Counted from the stretch's first letter, positions 8,379 through 18,239 are shown. The stretch: 55,171 nt of DNA from Candidatus Saccharimonadota bacterium (GCA_017406985.1 JAFQXL010000002.1:1-55171), one strand, 5' to 3'. Notes: generated by a model not told the origin, from the letters alone. Translations and numbers: made by a program.

Positions 8379-9677
8379 ATGAATAAGAAGCCGAAGAAAA
8401 ACAAAAAAGATAAAAAACCTCTCTCAAAAAAGAAGAAAATCCTCATCTTTCTAATTATTTTCTTAGTTCTTGCCGGCGGCGCTGCTACCGCTTATTTTCT
8501 ATTTTTTAGAAACTCTGAAGAAACTGGCTCCGAGAACGGTAGCTCCGAAAGCATTAAAACCGTCTCGAAAAAGTTTTATGATAACTTAACCGGCGAGACG
8601 ATTAGCTATTCCGGAACTCAATATAACGCCGACGGCTCCGAAAAACTCGACGAAAATGGTCAGAAAATCGTCTATACCGAACTACAAGCGGAACAATATG
8701 CCGATAATAACAATACAAAAAGCATCTCTTGCGTACAAATCCCGAACGGAACCGACGCCCGTCCGCAGGTCGGGCTAACCGACGCGAAAATCGTCTTCGA
8801 GGCGATCGCCGAAGCCGGAATTACTCGCTTCGCCGCGATTTATCGCGGAAGTAACGACGCCGTAATCGGTCCGGTTCGAAGTCTTCGAATGTATTATCTC
8901 GAATGGGACGATCCTTTCGACTGTACAATCGTTCATGCCGGCGGGGAAGCAAACGCCTTAAATGCGGTTAAGTCTTATAAACATCTTTCTGAATCGAGAA
9001 CTTATATGTGGCGCGATTATTCCGGTTGGACCGCTCCGAATAACCTCTTTACTTCTGGCGAGCTTTTAGCTAAATTTAATACCGACAATAATTATAATAG
9101 CTCAAGTCCAAAAGTCTTCGCACGCATGACTCCGGACGAGTCAAACGAACAGCTTAAAGAAATCCGCGCCGAACAAAATACTGAAAATTCCGAAAACGCC
9201 GAAGAAACGACGAAAAAATATACCGCCGCGAATAATATCTATGTCCACGTTACGACCGCCGCAAACTATAACGTAAATTATACTTACGACTCGACTACTA
9301 ACACTTATCTCCGAAGCTATGAAGGAAGTTCCGGAAAACACATGGTTTATAGCTGTAAAAATCTCAATAAATCCGGCAATAATATTAAACCAAAACAAGA
9401 TTGTGAGTCGGTCCAAGTCGCACCAAAAGTTGTCGTCGTTATGAAAGTAAGCGAACAAACAAATCAGATTAACCATTATCGCGAAGACTTAACTACGACC
9501 GGCTCTGGCGACGCTTACATTTTCCAAAATGGAATTGTTGTCGAGGGAACATGGGAGAAAGAAAAAGTCTCGTCCCAGCTCGTCTTTAAAGATAAAAGCG
9601 GAAATATAATTAATCTCGCTCCGGGACAAACTTTCATTACCGCTATCGCCAAGTCTTACGGCTACGTTAAATATTAA
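8379..9677 (+). CDS. DUF3048 (YerB-type) membrane-anchored protein
   Basis: A 432-aa protein with a Lys-rich N-terminus, one transmembrane segment (21-43) and an extracellular DUF3048 domain. The conserved region includes 'RPQVGLTDAKIVFEAIAEAG', 'RFAAIYRG', 'GPVRSLRMYYLEW' and an 'IVHAGGEANAL' segment; the C-terminal part has 'PGQTFITAIAKSYG'. The family includes Bacillus YerB and has no firmly established biochemical role. The promoter is TGTTATACT, ending 6 nt before the ATG, so the gene appears leaderless. It is followed at 20 nt by the glycosyltransferase gene, which has its own -10 box. Confidence 0.85.
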   Translation: MNKKPKKNKKDKKPLSKKKKILIFLIIFLVLAGGAATAYFLFFRNSEETGSENGSSESIKTVSKKFYDNLTGETISYSGTQYNADGSEKLDENGQKIVYTELQAEQYADNNNTKSISCVQIPNGTDARPQVGLTDAKIVFEAIAEAGITRFAAIYRGSNDAVIGPVRSLRMYYLEWDDPFDCTIVHAGGEANALNAVKSYKHLSESRTYMWRDYSGWTAPNNLFTSGELLAKFNTDNNYNSSSPKVFARMTPDESNEQLKEIRAEQNTENSENAEETTKKYTAANNIYVHVTTAANYNVNYTYDSTTNTYLRSYEGSSGKHMVYSCKNLNKSGNNIKPKQDCESVQVAPKVVVVMKVSEQTNQINHYREDLTTTGSGDAYIFQNGIVVEGTWEKEKVSSQLVFKDKSGNIINLAPGQTFITAIAKSYGYVKY

Positions 9678-9697
9678 TTTTATGATAGAATAAAACT

Positions 9698-11272
9698 ATG
9701 TTACCTAAGCCTCTCAAAAAATTCAGTCTTGAAGATAAATATATTTTAGCTACCGTTTTTATTGTCGGAATTATCAATAACTTTTATTTTCTTATCTCAA
9801 ACGGCCTTTCTCCGGACGCCCTCTCCGCGAACCATACTCATATCGCCGACCTCTGGGAAACACAACTCGGCCGTTTCTCGCTCCAGATTTTCGATAACGC
9901 TCGTTTCGGTTTCGTTAATCAGCTTATTGTAGTTGTTTTTTCGCTCCTCTGTATCTCCGGCGCGATATTTTTAATCCGCCGGACTTTTAAAATTAAAAAT
10001 CTTCCGCTCCTTTTAATTTTATCCGCGCTTATTACCGTCGCTCCGCAGTTTACCGAAACTTATATGTATCTTTATTGCGCCGATTCTTATCTTTTCGCGT
10101 TCTTCCTAGCCTCGCTCGCCGTCTTCTCGATGTCGAGAATCGACAAACTTAAAAACAGTAAGCGTTTTTATCTTCTCGCGATTATCTCTTCCGCTCTTCT
10201 TTGTTCGCTTTATCAGGCTTATCTCGGCGTCCTCGTCGGGCTAGTTATCGCTTTTGCGCTCTACGAAATTATTACTTCCGATTTTAAATCCGCGTTTAAA
10301 CATTTTCTTAGAAATCTAATTCTTGTCGGAATCGGCGTCGTCGGCTATTATGTCGTCTTTAGAATTATTTGTAAACTTAATCATACAAAACCTTCCGCTT
10401 ATAAAGGCACAAACGCACTCGGTCTCGAAACGCTCCGCGCCCTTCCGGCGAATCTCGGAGGTGCCTTTACCGATTTTTATAATTTCTTCTTCGACGATAA
10501 GTCTATTATAAACAACAGTTTTTATAGTCGCCAAATTATCTATCTATTTCTTGCTCTTTTCTCGGCGCTCGGAATTTTCACTGTTTTAAAATCCGAAAAA
10601 CGCGAAAAAATTATTAAAATCGTTTCTGTAGTTATTCTTCTTTTAATTTTCCCGCTCGGCGTTAATATTATGAACTTAATCGCCTCCGGCACGAGAATTA
10701 ACCTCGTTACCGGCCCGGGGATTATCGTTACCGCCGTTTTATTTGCCGTTATCCTAAATACTCTTCCGAAAAATCTTTTTACTAAAGCTCTCGACCTCGG
10801 CTCGAAAACCGCTTTAATTGTTCTCGCTTGGACTTTTCTTCTTAGTAATATCGCGACTTATGTCGTTCGTGAAGACGAATATCAAGAGTTTAAAACGATT
10901 TCGAGCGATATTTATACTAAAGCAACTTCGCTCGAAGGCTATAAATCTAATATGCCGTTTCTCTTTAGCTACCTTATCGACACGACTACTTCCGAAGTAG
11001 ATCGAACAAACGGAATGGTCACTTTAAATAATATTTCTTGGGTGGCTTACGCCGGAGTTCAAAGATACGTTTCTTTCTATCAAAAATATTATGGAAAAAA
11101 TGTCGAACCTGCCGACGCCGAGACCTATGAAAAAATCGTAAAAACCGACGAATTTAAAAACATGTCAGTTTATCCTGACGCCGGCTCGATTAAAATTATC
11201 GACGAGACCGTCGTGATAAAAACCGCTGAAGAAAATTATCTACTTGAAGACGGGAGCGTTAGATTATGGTAA
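9698..11272 (+). CDS. GtrII-type membrane glucosyltransferase
   Basis: A 524-aa polytopic protein with about ten hydrophobic segments followed by a soluble C-terminal region of about 120 residues. The N-terminal part has the features of the GtrII family: a long loop with 'THIADLWETQLGRFSLQ', and 'YLYCADSYLFAFFLASLAV' after the third membrane segment. Such enzymes transfer glucose from a lipid-linked donor to surface polymers. The TGATAGAAT promoter ends 6 nt before the start (leaderless). Its end overlaps the start of the acyltransferase gene by 7 nt, so the two probably act together on a surface glycan. Confidence 0.75.
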   Translation: MLPKPLKKFSLEDKYILATVFIVGIINNFYFLISNGLSPDALSANHTHIADLWETQLGRFSLQIFDNARFGFVNQLIVVVFSLLCISGAIFLIRRTFKIKNLPLLLILSALITVAPQFTETYMYLYCADSYLFAFFLASLAVFSMSRIDKLKNSKRFYLLAIISSALLCSLYQAYLGVLVGLVIAFALYEIITSDFKSAFKHFLRNLILVGIGVVGYYVVFRIICKLNHTKPSAYKGTNALGLETLRALPANLGGAFTDFYNFFFDDKSIINNSFYSRQIIYLFLALFSALGIFTVLKSEKREKIIKIVSVVILLLIFPLGVNIMNLIASGTRINLVTGPGIIVTAVLFAVILNTLPKNLFTKALDLGSKTALIVLAWTFLLSNIATYVVREDEYQEFKTISSDIYTKATSLEGYKSNMPFLFSYLIDTTTSEVDRTNGMVTLNNISWVAYAGVQRYVSFYQKYYGKNVEPADAETYEKIVKTDEFKNMSVYPDAGSIKIIDETVVIKTAEENYLLEDGSVRLW

Positions 11273-12315
11273 AAACTAAACGCGACCTTAGCTATGAAGT
11301 TATTCGCGTTCTCGCGATGGTTTTAATCGTCTTAACCCACGAAATCGGCCCTTACCTCGGCGATAACCCTACTCTCTCTAGCTTTACTGAAGTTATTACC
11401 GTTGTCGGCGTAACGCTTTTCTTCCTCCTTTCCGGAAAATTCGCCTTTAAACTTAATCTTGAAGATAAATCGCTTTATAAAAAGTTTTACTGGAAAAAGT
11501 TTATCGGCTTAATCGTTCCAATGTTAATCTTCATGTTAATTAAAGAAGCGCATGTCCTCGTCTATAATAAAGGCCTCGAGCTCCATCCAAAGTTCTTCGC
11601 TCATCAGTTTCTCCTCGCCCTCTTTAACGGCTTTAATTATATGGAATATTGGTTCCTTTATATATTAATCGCGAACTTCCTCGCCGTCCCGTTTACCGCC
11701 CGTATGGTTCAAAACTTTAAAGACCGTGATAAAAAAGCTTTTCTAACTGTCGGCTTAATCCTCGGAACGATTACGACTTTTCTTCCGCATATTTTAGGCG
11801 TCAATTTTGAAATTAGTTATTACTTTATCGGCTATACTCTCCTCTTTTATTCCGGCTATTTTATCGAAGACCTATTTAAAACCGAAAAATCCAAAAAGAA
11901 ACTTTATCTCGTCGGGTTATTTAGTTTAATTATTACTTTAGTCCTCGTTCAGTTAAAAATTACGAACGGCTATAAATCGACCTCTCCGTTTTATTTCTTC
12001 TATAGCGTTGCGCTATTTATCGGCGTCCGCGAACTCTCTAAAAAATTCTTCGAGAAAAAGCCTCGCGAGCTTCTTGAAAAAGTTGTTCTCTTTATCGGAA
12101 AACATTCTCTCGCGGTCTATATGTTACACATGATAGTTCTATATTTTATTAACGACCTTATAACTTTCCCGAAAAATTTCTTTGGCTGGATTCTTAGCTC
12201 TTGTTTAGTGATTATCGCTTCGCTCGCCGTTTCTTGGATTTTAGACATAACGATTATAAAATGGGTTCAAAAATTATTTATCCGTGTCTTTAAACTCGAA
12301 AAAGTGTTAAAATAA
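11266..12315 (+). CDS. acyltransferase family 3 membrane protein
   Basis: A 349-aa protein with about ten transmembrane segments. The start 'RDLSYEVIRVLAMVLIVLTH' carries the Arg and His residues typical of acyltransferase family 3 (OafA/WecH-like) enzymes, which O-acylate sugars at the membrane. 'FFLLSGKFAF' and a C-terminal 'HSLAVYMLHMIVLYF' segment also fit. It overlaps the GtrII-like gene by 7 nt, implying coupled translation and a joint role in decorating cell-surface polysaccharide. The acyl group and acceptor cannot be read from the sequence. Confidence 0.85.
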   Translation: MVKTKRDLSYEVIRVLAMVLIVLTHEIGPYLGDNPTLSSFTEVITVVGVTLFFLLSGKFAFKLNLEDKSLYKKFYWKKFIGLIVPMLIFMLIKEAHVLVYNKGLELHPKFFAHQFLLALFNGFNYMEYWFLYILIANFLAVPFTARMVQNFKDRDKKAFLTVGLILGTITTFLPHILGVNFEISYYFIGYTLLFYSGYFIEDLFKTEKSKKKLYLVGLFSLIITLVLVQLKITNGYKSTSPFYFFYSVALFIGVRELSKKFFEKKPRELLEKVVLFIGKHSLAVYMLHMIVLYFINDLITFPKNFFGWILSSCLVIIASLAVSWILDITIIKWVQKLFIRVFKLEKVLK

Positions 12316-12319
12316 AATT

Positions 12320-12490
12320 ATGGAAGATAGTTCAAAAGATTTAGATAATTCATATAGCCTCGGCGTTCCGATTAAAGACGGCGCCCAAGATGTCGACGAC
12401 TTAAGCACGGTCGACGACGATGTCGTTAAACTCGACGAAGAACTCCTCGACGACTCAAACTATAACGATAACACGTTTGACTGTGACTAG
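12320..12490 (+). CDS. small acidic protein, unknown
   Basis: A 56-codon open frame with very high Asp/Glu content (many DD and DDD runs) and no hydrophobic segment. It begins 4 nt after the acyltransferase stop, and a TGTTAAAAT box ends exactly 6 nt before its ATG, the same leaderless arrangement as the annotated genes around it. Codon choice matches neighbours (GAC, CTC, GTC). It could be a real small protein or a chance open frame; the promoter spacing favours the former. Confidence 0.55.
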   Translation: MEDSSKDLDNSYSLGVPIKDGAQDVDDLSTVDDDVVKLDEELLDDSNYNDNTFDCD

Positions 12491-12501
12491 GGTATAAAAA
12501 A

Positions 12502-12578
12502 TGGTGACTCCTGCGGGAGTCGAACCCGCGATTTTCTGGATGAGAACCAGACGTCCTGGACCACTAGACGAAGGAGCC
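12502..12578 (-). tRNA. tRNA-Glu(CTC)
   Basis: The minus strand folds as a complete cloverleaf: acceptor GGCTCCT/AGGAGTC, a TCTGG/CCAGA anticodon stem enclosing TTCTCAT (anticodon CTC), T arm GCGGG-TTCGACT-CCCGC, discriminator A, and encoded CCA. It lies in the gap before der. Confidence 0.95.
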
Positions 12579-12657
12579 AACAAATATATCTTAACATTTT
12601 TTACTATTTTTTTCAACTCTTTTCAAACCATAAAAATTATGTTATAATAAATACACT

Positions 12658-14004
12658 ATGTCAAAGCAAAAAATCGTCGCTCTAATCGGCCAGACTAACG
12701 CCGGAAAATCGAGTCTCCTAAACCGCATGGCGCGAAAAAATATCGCGATTGTTGCGCGTGAAGAGGGAACGACTCGCGATAACGTCAGCGCAAAAATTGA
12801 CGACGCCTTTTTATTGATTGATACCGCCGGTTTGAAAAATCCGGAGGACGATTTTGAAGCTAGTATTCAGGAACAAATTAACGACGCCGTCGAAGTCGCC
12901 GATTTAATTCTTCTCGCGGTCGACTCGACTAAATATCTCGATCAAAAAGATAAAAATATCGCTAAAACTGCCTTAAAGTCGAAAAAGCCGGTCTTTCTTG
13001 TTTTAAATAAATCTGATCTCGGAGAATCTTTAGACGAAACGGAGTTCTTAAAACTCGGAATTAAACCCGTTAATACTTTTAGGACTTCCGCTACGACCGG
13101 ACAGGGCGTCGAAAATCTTAAAAACGCAATTAAGAAAACTTTAGATGTAAAGCCGAAAATAGAAGACGAAAAAGAACGCCCGATTAAACTCGCTTTAATT
13201 GGTCGTCCGAACGTCGGAAAATCTAGCCTCTTTAATAAACTCGCTAAAAAACAACAAGCCGTCGTTAGCTCAAGACAAGGAACGACTCGCGATATTAACC
13301 GCGTTGAAATTCGTTATAAAAACACGACGATCGAGATTCTCGATACTGCCGGCTTAAGAAAGCCGGGGAAGCGCGAAGTCGGAATCGAAAAGTTCTCTGC
13401 GCTTCGTACTCTTGCCGCAATCGAAGAAGCAGACATCTGCGCGCTTCTCGTCGACAGTACCGAGCCACATTCAAAACTTGACCAGTCTCTCGCCGGACAA
13501 ATTGTCGAAGCCGGAAAGGGAATTATCGTCGTTTTAACAAAAACCGATTTATTAAAAGATGGAACCGACGAGATTTTAGATAAACTCGAATATGACTTCG
13601 ATTTTCTTCCGTTCGCGCCGGTCTTAATTACGAGTTCTGAAACCGGAAAAAATGTTACGAAAATTTTCGACCTTATTCTTGAAATCGACGCGAGCCGCCA
13701 TACTGAAGTTAAAACTTCCGACTTAAATAAAATTCTCCGCGAAGCAATCACCTCCCATCCTCCAGCAGGCTTAAAAAATACTCACCCAAAGCCGAAATAT
13801 ATTGTCCAGACCGACATTACTCCGCCTTGGTTTGTTATCCATGGTCGCGAAATGGAGTTACTTCACTGGTCTTATAAACGCTATCTCGAGCGAAAAATCC
13901 GCGAAGTTTATCCTTTTGTCGGCACACCGATTAAATTCTCATATTACAATGACAGAACTCAAGGTAAGAGAAAAAAATATTCTAAAAAATCCCGCGATAA
14001 TTAG
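12658..14004 (+). CDS. der: GTPase Der, ribosome assembly
   Basis: A 448-aa protein of usual Der/EngA length with two tandem GTPase domains and a C-terminal KH-like domain. Domain 1 has the P-loop 'GQTNAGKSS' (11-19), 'GTTRD', 'DTAG' and 'NKSD' (117-120). Domain 2 has 'GRPNVGKSS' (182-190), 'GTTRD', 'DTAG' and 'TKTD' near 297. The KH domain ends in a Lys/Arg-rich tail. Der acts in assembly of the 50S subunit. The promoter TGTTATAAT lies 9 nt before the ATG, with no ribosome-binding site. Confidence 0.97.
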   Translation: MSKQKIVALIGQTNAGKSSLLNRMARKNIAIVAREEGTTRDNVSAKIDDAFLLIDTAGLKNPEDDFEASIQEQINDAVEVADLILLAVDSTKYLDQKDKNIAKTALKSKKPVFLVLNKSDLGESLDETEFLKLGIKPVNTFRTSATTGQGVENLKNAIKKTLDVKPKIEDEKERPIKLALIGRPNVGKSSLFNKLAKKQQAVVSSRQGTTRDINRVEIRYKNTTIEILDTAGLRKPGKREVGIEKFSALRTLAAIEEADICALLVDSTEPHSKLDQSLAGQIVEAGKGIIVVLTKTDLLKDGTDEILDKLEYDFDFLPFAPVLITSSETGKNVTKIFDLILEIDASRHTEVKTSDLNKILREAITSHPPAGLKNTHPKPKYIVQTDITPPWFVIHGREMELLHWSYKRYLERKIREVYPFVGTPIKFSYYNDRTQGKRKKYSKKSRDN

Positions 14005-14089
14005 TTTTTCTATGCTATACTATAAGTATGTGGTGGGCCGGTAAAACGGCTCATTTTCGTAGTACATTTCATTATAAGGAGGTTTGCCT

Positions 14090-16099
14090 ATGTCAAGACG
14101 AAAGAAAGGCAAGAAGTCGTATCCCTGCGGCCCTAATCGTAGAGAGATACAAAGCCGTGAAGCCAAAAAAGAGCTTCGAAATGCCCAATTTGGCGAAGTA
14201 GAAGAGAGTAGCGAGGAAATCGCCCAACAAGTCGATCGGGAACTCCGCGAGGAAGAATCCGTAAAACGCGAAGAAATATCGTCTTCTCGGCGTTGTTACG
14301 TTCTTGACACAAATTTAATTATCTCTTGTGTCGACATCCTCTATGATCCGGACGACGAAGATTGGCGCGAGCCGCTTGACTTTAAGCCGAGTCTCGATAA
14401 CGCTCATATTATCATTCCTCAGGTCGTTTTCGACGAGCTTGATAATATGAAAGGACAAGCTACTCAGCGTGGTATGATTGCGAGAATCGCTTTTGGTCGG
14501 TTGAAAAAGCTTTTTCCGAACTCCGGTCGAACAATTGGCGAAATTCTAAACTTAGAAAAGCCGATTCCTACCGGTTGGAAGAACCAGCTTATTTCAATTC
14601 TTCCGCTCCATCGTAACTTTAGTAACTGCTTACCTTATGTCCCGAAAGACGACGACAACGACGGAAAGATTGCTCTGACCGCGCTCGAAGCTTCAATGAT
14701 TCTTGAAGGACTTCCGATTGACGGAACCGCCGAGAATATTTTAGAGCGTAGTAATAAGAGTAGAGACGTTATCCTTTTAACGAACGACAATCCTCTGCTC
14801 TCTCGAGCAGACGCATATGCTGTTCGGGTTAAGTCTTACAGCTTTAAGCGCCGCCCGATTTATACCGGTGTCCGCGAGCTGACCGTTCCGGCGGAGATGT
14901 TTCATCGGCTTTACTACGGAGCTCCCGTAACTGAAGAAGAGTTCCGAGATTATATGCCGGACGAAACGCCTTTGATTGCGAATGAGTATCTTATTATGAC
15001 TCCCGAAGATGACAACTATCCTCTTTCTTACTTCGCAGATAGCGAAAAGTATGCTTCAGTCGCGCGCTTCCATAAGGAGAACGGAAAGATTTGTCCCTTG
15101 CGTAACGTCAAGAAGGAAGGAAAGGAACCGCCCAACCTTGGTATCGCGATTTATTACGATGCCTTAAACGATGACGATATCCAAGTCATTAATGTTACTG
15201 GTCCTGCCGGAACCGGTAAGACCTACAACGCTGTCCAACACGCTATTCGCGAGATGAAACGCGGTAGATTTATTAAAACCGTTATCATTTCGACCTTACC
15301 GGCGAAAAATCCGCTCGGTGCTCCCCCTGGAGGAGAAGATCGGAAAAAGGCTCCGCTCGTCGCTGCGATTAAAAGCGCAATTGCGTCTTTTCTTAGTAAT
15401 ACGCCCGAATTTAAACGTCGGCGCGAGATCTTAAAAAAATACGGCGATCAGGATCCCGACGATTTTGGCAATCAGGAAGAAGCGAGAGGAGAAACCTATG
15501 AAGAAAAAGGTAAGGGAAATTACCACAATAGTAGCCGGAGTAATGCTAATCGCACGCTCGGTAGTTTTACCGGAAGCTTTGACGACTTGGACTTTATGGG
15601 CGACTATTCCCCCGAAGATTTCGGCGACCAACATTCCCGAAAGAAAAAAGCTAAGAAGAAAAACCGAGGAGCCGAGAATCAAGACCCGTTCAAAGGTGCC
15701 GATTCGAAGATGAGCTACAGCGATCTTCTCGAGAAGCAGACGAACTACATCTTTAGTCGCTACTTTAGGTGTGAGCCTTTCGAGATGGTTCAAGGCCTTA
15801 ATCTCGAGGATACGCTCGTCATTATCGACGAGGCTCAGCGTCTGAAAATTGACGACGCCGATACGGCGCTCGCTCGTCCGGCAAAAGGCTCGAAGCTAAT
15901 TCTCTGTGGCGATATTCGTCAAATTCACGACAGCTCGGAAGAAAAACGTTATCAGAACGCAATTGTCTATTCCCGCGAGCTTTATTTCGACTGGGAAGGT
16001 TGTGCGAACGTTCGCTTAACCGAAAATACGCGTGGCGACATCGCTCGTGTAATGTCCGAGAATCGTCGGAAAGTCCGTCAGAAGATGGGCTTAATCTAG
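14090..16099 (+). CDS. PIN-PhoH family ATPase
   Basis: A 669-aa protein. The start at 14090 (ATG) has AAGGAGG 7 nt upstream. After a Lys/Arg-rich N-terminus comes a PIN nuclease domain, with 'RRCYVLDTNLIISC' and acidic residues in 'VVFDELDNMKG' and 'LLTNDNPLLSRA'. A PhoH-type helicase/ATPase domain follows, with P-loop 'GPAGTGKT', Walker B 'LVIIDEAQRL' and 'LILCGDIRQI'. Between P-loop and Walker B there is an inserted charged low-complexity stretch of about 110 residues (Lys/Asp/Gly/Asn rich) not usual for PhoH2/YlaK-type proteins. RNA cleavage or unwinding is the family expectation. A TGCTATACT promoter near 14012 gives a 60-nt leader with a GCCG/CGGC hairpin. Confidence 0.9.
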   Translation: MSRRKKGKKSYPCGPNRREIQSREAKKELRNAQFGEVEESSEEIAQQVDRELREEESVKREEISSSRRCYVLDTNLIISCVDILYDPDDEDWREPLDFKPSLDNAHIIIPQVVFDELDNMKGQATQRGMIARIAFGRLKKLFPNSGRTIGEILNLEKPIPTGWKNQLISILPLHRNFSNCLPYVPKDDDNDGKIALTALEASMILEGLPIDGTAENILERSNKSRDVILLTNDNPLLSRADAYAVRVKSYSFKRRPIYTGVRELTVPAEMFHRLYYGAPVTEEEFRDYMPDETPLIANEYLIMTPEDDNYPLSYFADSEKYASVARFHKENGKICPLRNVKKEGKEPPNLGIAIYYDALNDDDIQVINVTGPAGTGKTYNAVQHAIREMKRGRFIKTVIISTLPAKNPLGAPPGGEDRKKAPLVAAIKSAIASFLSNTPEFKRRREILKKYGDQDPDDFGNQEEARGETYEEKGKGNYHNSSRSNANRTLGSFTGSFDDLDFMGDYSPEDFGDQHSRKKKAKKKNRGAENQDPFKGADSKMSYSDLLEKQTNYIFSRYFRCEPFEMVQGLNLEDTLVIIDEAQRLKIDDADTALARPAKGSKLILCGDIRQIHDSSEEKRYQNAIVYSRELYFDWEGCANVRLTENTRGDIARVMSENRRKVRQKMGLI

Positions 16100-16122
16100 A
16101 AACTATAAACCTCAGTACTTTA

Positions 16123-16157
16123 GAAAGCTCGGTTTTTTTAATCGGGCTTTCTTTTTA
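16123..16157 (+). terminator. rho-independent terminator
   Basis: GAAAGCTCG pairs with CGGGCTTTC (one G-T) and is followed by TTTTT. It lies 23 bases past the PhoH-family gene. Confidence 0.7.
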
Positions 16158-16172
16158 TGCTAAAATAGATTT

Positions 16173-17210
16173 ATGGAAATATTATTTCAAATCTTAATTC
16201 TTATCGTCGGGTTCATTATTTTAATTAAAGGTGCCGACGTTTTTGTCGACGGCGCAAGCGCAACCGCCGAAAATTTTAAAGTCCCGAAAATGTTAATCGG
16301 CTTAACTATCGTCGCTTTCGGAACGAGCGCTCCGGAATTTGCCGTTTCGGTAAAATCGCTTCTTTCCGGAAATACCGAAATGCTCCTCGGAAACGTTATC
16401 GGTTCTAATATTTTAAACGTCCTTTTAATCATCGGTGTCGCCGCCTGCATAAAGCCGCTAGTCGTTAAAAATAATACCGTTAAAAAAGAACTCCCAATCA
16501 TAATTTTAATGACTTTAATGTTCGTAACCTTACTTTCCGATAGTATCTTTAATCCTGATGTTAGCGCGAGCTTCTCTCGCCAAGACGGTTTCGTTATCGT
16601 TATTGCGTTCTTAATCTTCGTCTATTATCTCGTTCAAATGAACCGCGCGAAAAAGACTTCCGAAGAGCTTAAAAAAGTTAATCAGACTATAGAACTTCTC
16701 AAAGGAACTGAAGAAAAAACTGTTGAGAAGAAAGAAGCTGAAGCTCCTTCAATGAAGCTCGGAAAAGCCTTAATTTTAACCGTTCTCGGAATCGGCGGAA
16801 TCGTTCTTGGTTCGAACTTCGTTGTCGACTCTGCTAGCAGTATCGCTTCGCTTCTCGGCGTCTCCGCAAGATTAATTTCTCTAACTATCGTCGCGCTCGG
16901 AACTTCTCTTCCGGAACTTGTTACTTCTATCGTCGCGACAAAAAAAGGCGAAGTCGACCTCGCGATTGGAAACGTCGTCGGCTCGAACATCTTTAATATT
17001 GGCGTCGTAACCGGAATTCCGGTCGCCTTAATTGGCGGAATCCCGAATTTTAGCTTTAGTGTTGTCGATATTATTATGTTACTCGGCTCCGCATTCCTTC
17101 TTTACGTCTTCGCTCGCGACGACCGAATTATTTCTCGTCGCGAAGGCGCCATCCTCTTAACTTTCTTTACTGTGTATTATGGCTACGTTGTTATATCTGG
17201 TCTAATCTGA
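16173..17210 (+). CDS. Ca2+/Na+ (CaCA family) antiporter
   Basis: A 345-aa protein with about ten membrane helices in two inverted halves. The alpha repeats are clear: 'GLTIVAFGTSAPEFAVS' with a following GN-G-SNI-N motif in the first half, and 'SLTIVALGTSLPELVTSI' with 'GNVVGSNIFNIG' in the second. This is the YrbG/K+-independent CaCA type, exporting cations by Na+ or H+ exchange at the cytoplasmic membrane. A charged cytosolic loop of about 45 residues separates the halves. The promoter is TGCTAAAAT, ending 6 nt before the start (leaderless). Confidence 0.92.
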   Translation: MEILFQILILIVGFIILIKGADVFVDGASATAENFKVPKMLIGLTIVAFGTSAPEFAVSVKSLLSGNTEMLLGNVIGSNILNVLLIIGVAACIKPLVVKNNTVKKELPIIILMTLMFVTLLSDSIFNPDVSASFSRQDGFVIVIAFLIFVYYLVQMNRAKKTSEELKKVNQTIELLKGTEEKTVEKKEAEAPSMKLGKALILTVLGIGGIVLGSNFVVDSASSIASLLGVSARLISLTIVALGTSLPELVTSIVATKKGEVDLAIGNVVGSNIFNIGVVTGIPVALIGGIPNFSFSVVDIIMLLGSAFLLYVFARDDRIISRREGAILLTFFTVYYGYVVISGLI

Positions 17211-17225
17211 TATAATAATTAAATA

Positions 17226-18239
17226 ATGATAATCCGCGAAAATGTAGAAATTTCTAGCCTCTCGACGATGAAAATCGGCGGAGTTGCTCGATATGTTTTT
17301 GAAATTGAAAAAACCGCGGATATTTCCGAAATTCTCCCGAAACTGGAAGAATTAGGACTTAAAAAATATTATTTTCTCGGCTCTGGCGCTAATACTTTCG
17401 CGACCGATGCCGGCTTCGACGGCGCCATTATCTTAAATAAAATTAAGGGAATTGAAGTTAAAGAAAAGGAAAATAAAGTTTTATTCCTCGCTTATGGTGG
17501 CGAAAACTGGGACGATTTCGTCGAAAAGACCGTCGAGCTCGGCTGTACTGGCGTTGAATGTCTCGCCGGAATTCCGGGGACGGTCGGCGCCGCTCCGGTT
17601 CAAAATATCGGCGCCTATGGACAAGAAGTTAAAGACTCGATTTCAGAGATTTATGTTTATGATATGAAAGAAAATAACTTTCTTCATTTAAAACCGGAAG
17701 ATTGTAATTTTTCTTATCGTCGCTCGATTTTTAACTCAAGTGAGCGCGGTCGCTATTTTATTTATGCAGTTGAGTTTATGCTCAAAAAAGGCGAGATGAA
17801 AACCGAGCTCTATCGGAGCCTTGCGACCTATCTAGAAGAAAAAAATATTTCTTCGCGCGAGCCAAAAGTTTTAGCAGACGCCGTCCGAAAAATTCGCGAC
17901 AAAAAACTCCCAAAGCCAGAAGAAGAGGCTTCGAGCGGAAGCTTCTTTAAAAATATTTATGTTGAAAGAGATAGAATCGCCGAGCTCGACGAGAGAGGAA
18001 TCCCTCATCACGGCACAAAAGTTAATACCGGTTGGTTAATCGAAAAAGCCGGTCTGCTCGGGAAAACTTTTTATGGCTTTCGAGTTTCCGAAAAAGCCGC
18101 GCTCGTTTTAATTAACGATAGCGCTAAAAGTTATAGTGACCTAAAAAAAGCCGTCGCCGAAATCTCGAAAATCGTCGAAGAAAAATTTGGTTTTAAATTA
18201 GAACAAGAGCCAAACGTAATAGGAAAAGAAAATGACTAA
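17226..18239 (+). CDS. murB: UDP-N-acetylenolpyruvoylglucosamine reductase
   Basis: A 337-aa FAD enzyme making UDP-MurNAc for murein. Motifs include 'STMKIGGVARYVFEI' and 'LGSGANTFATDAGFDGAI' (FAD), 'GIPGTVGAAPVQNIGAYGQE', 'SYRRSIFN' (catalytic region), 'SSGSFFKN' (proton-donor Ser) and the C-terminal 'NTGWLIEKAGL'. It lies outside the dcw cluster, which is elsewhere in the window. The promoter TGATATAAT has a 9-nt gap to the ATG. The 3' end overlaps folD by 8 nt. Confidence 0.95.
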   Translation: MIIRENVEISSLSTMKIGGVARYVFEIEKTADISEILPKLEELGLKKYYFLGSGANTFATDAGFDGAIILNKIKGIEVKEKENKVLFLAYGGENWDDFVEKTVELGCTGVECLAGIPGTVGAAPVQNIGAYGQEVKDSISEIYVYDMKENNFLHLKPEDCNFSYRRSIFNSSERGRYFIYAVEFMLKKGEMKTELYRSLATYLEEKNISSREPKVLADAVRKIRDKKLPKPEEEASSGSFFKNIYVERDRIAELDERGIPHHGTKVNTGWLIEKAGLLGKTFYGFRVSEKAALVLINDSAKSYSDLKKAVAEISKIVEEKFGFKLEQEPNVIGKEND

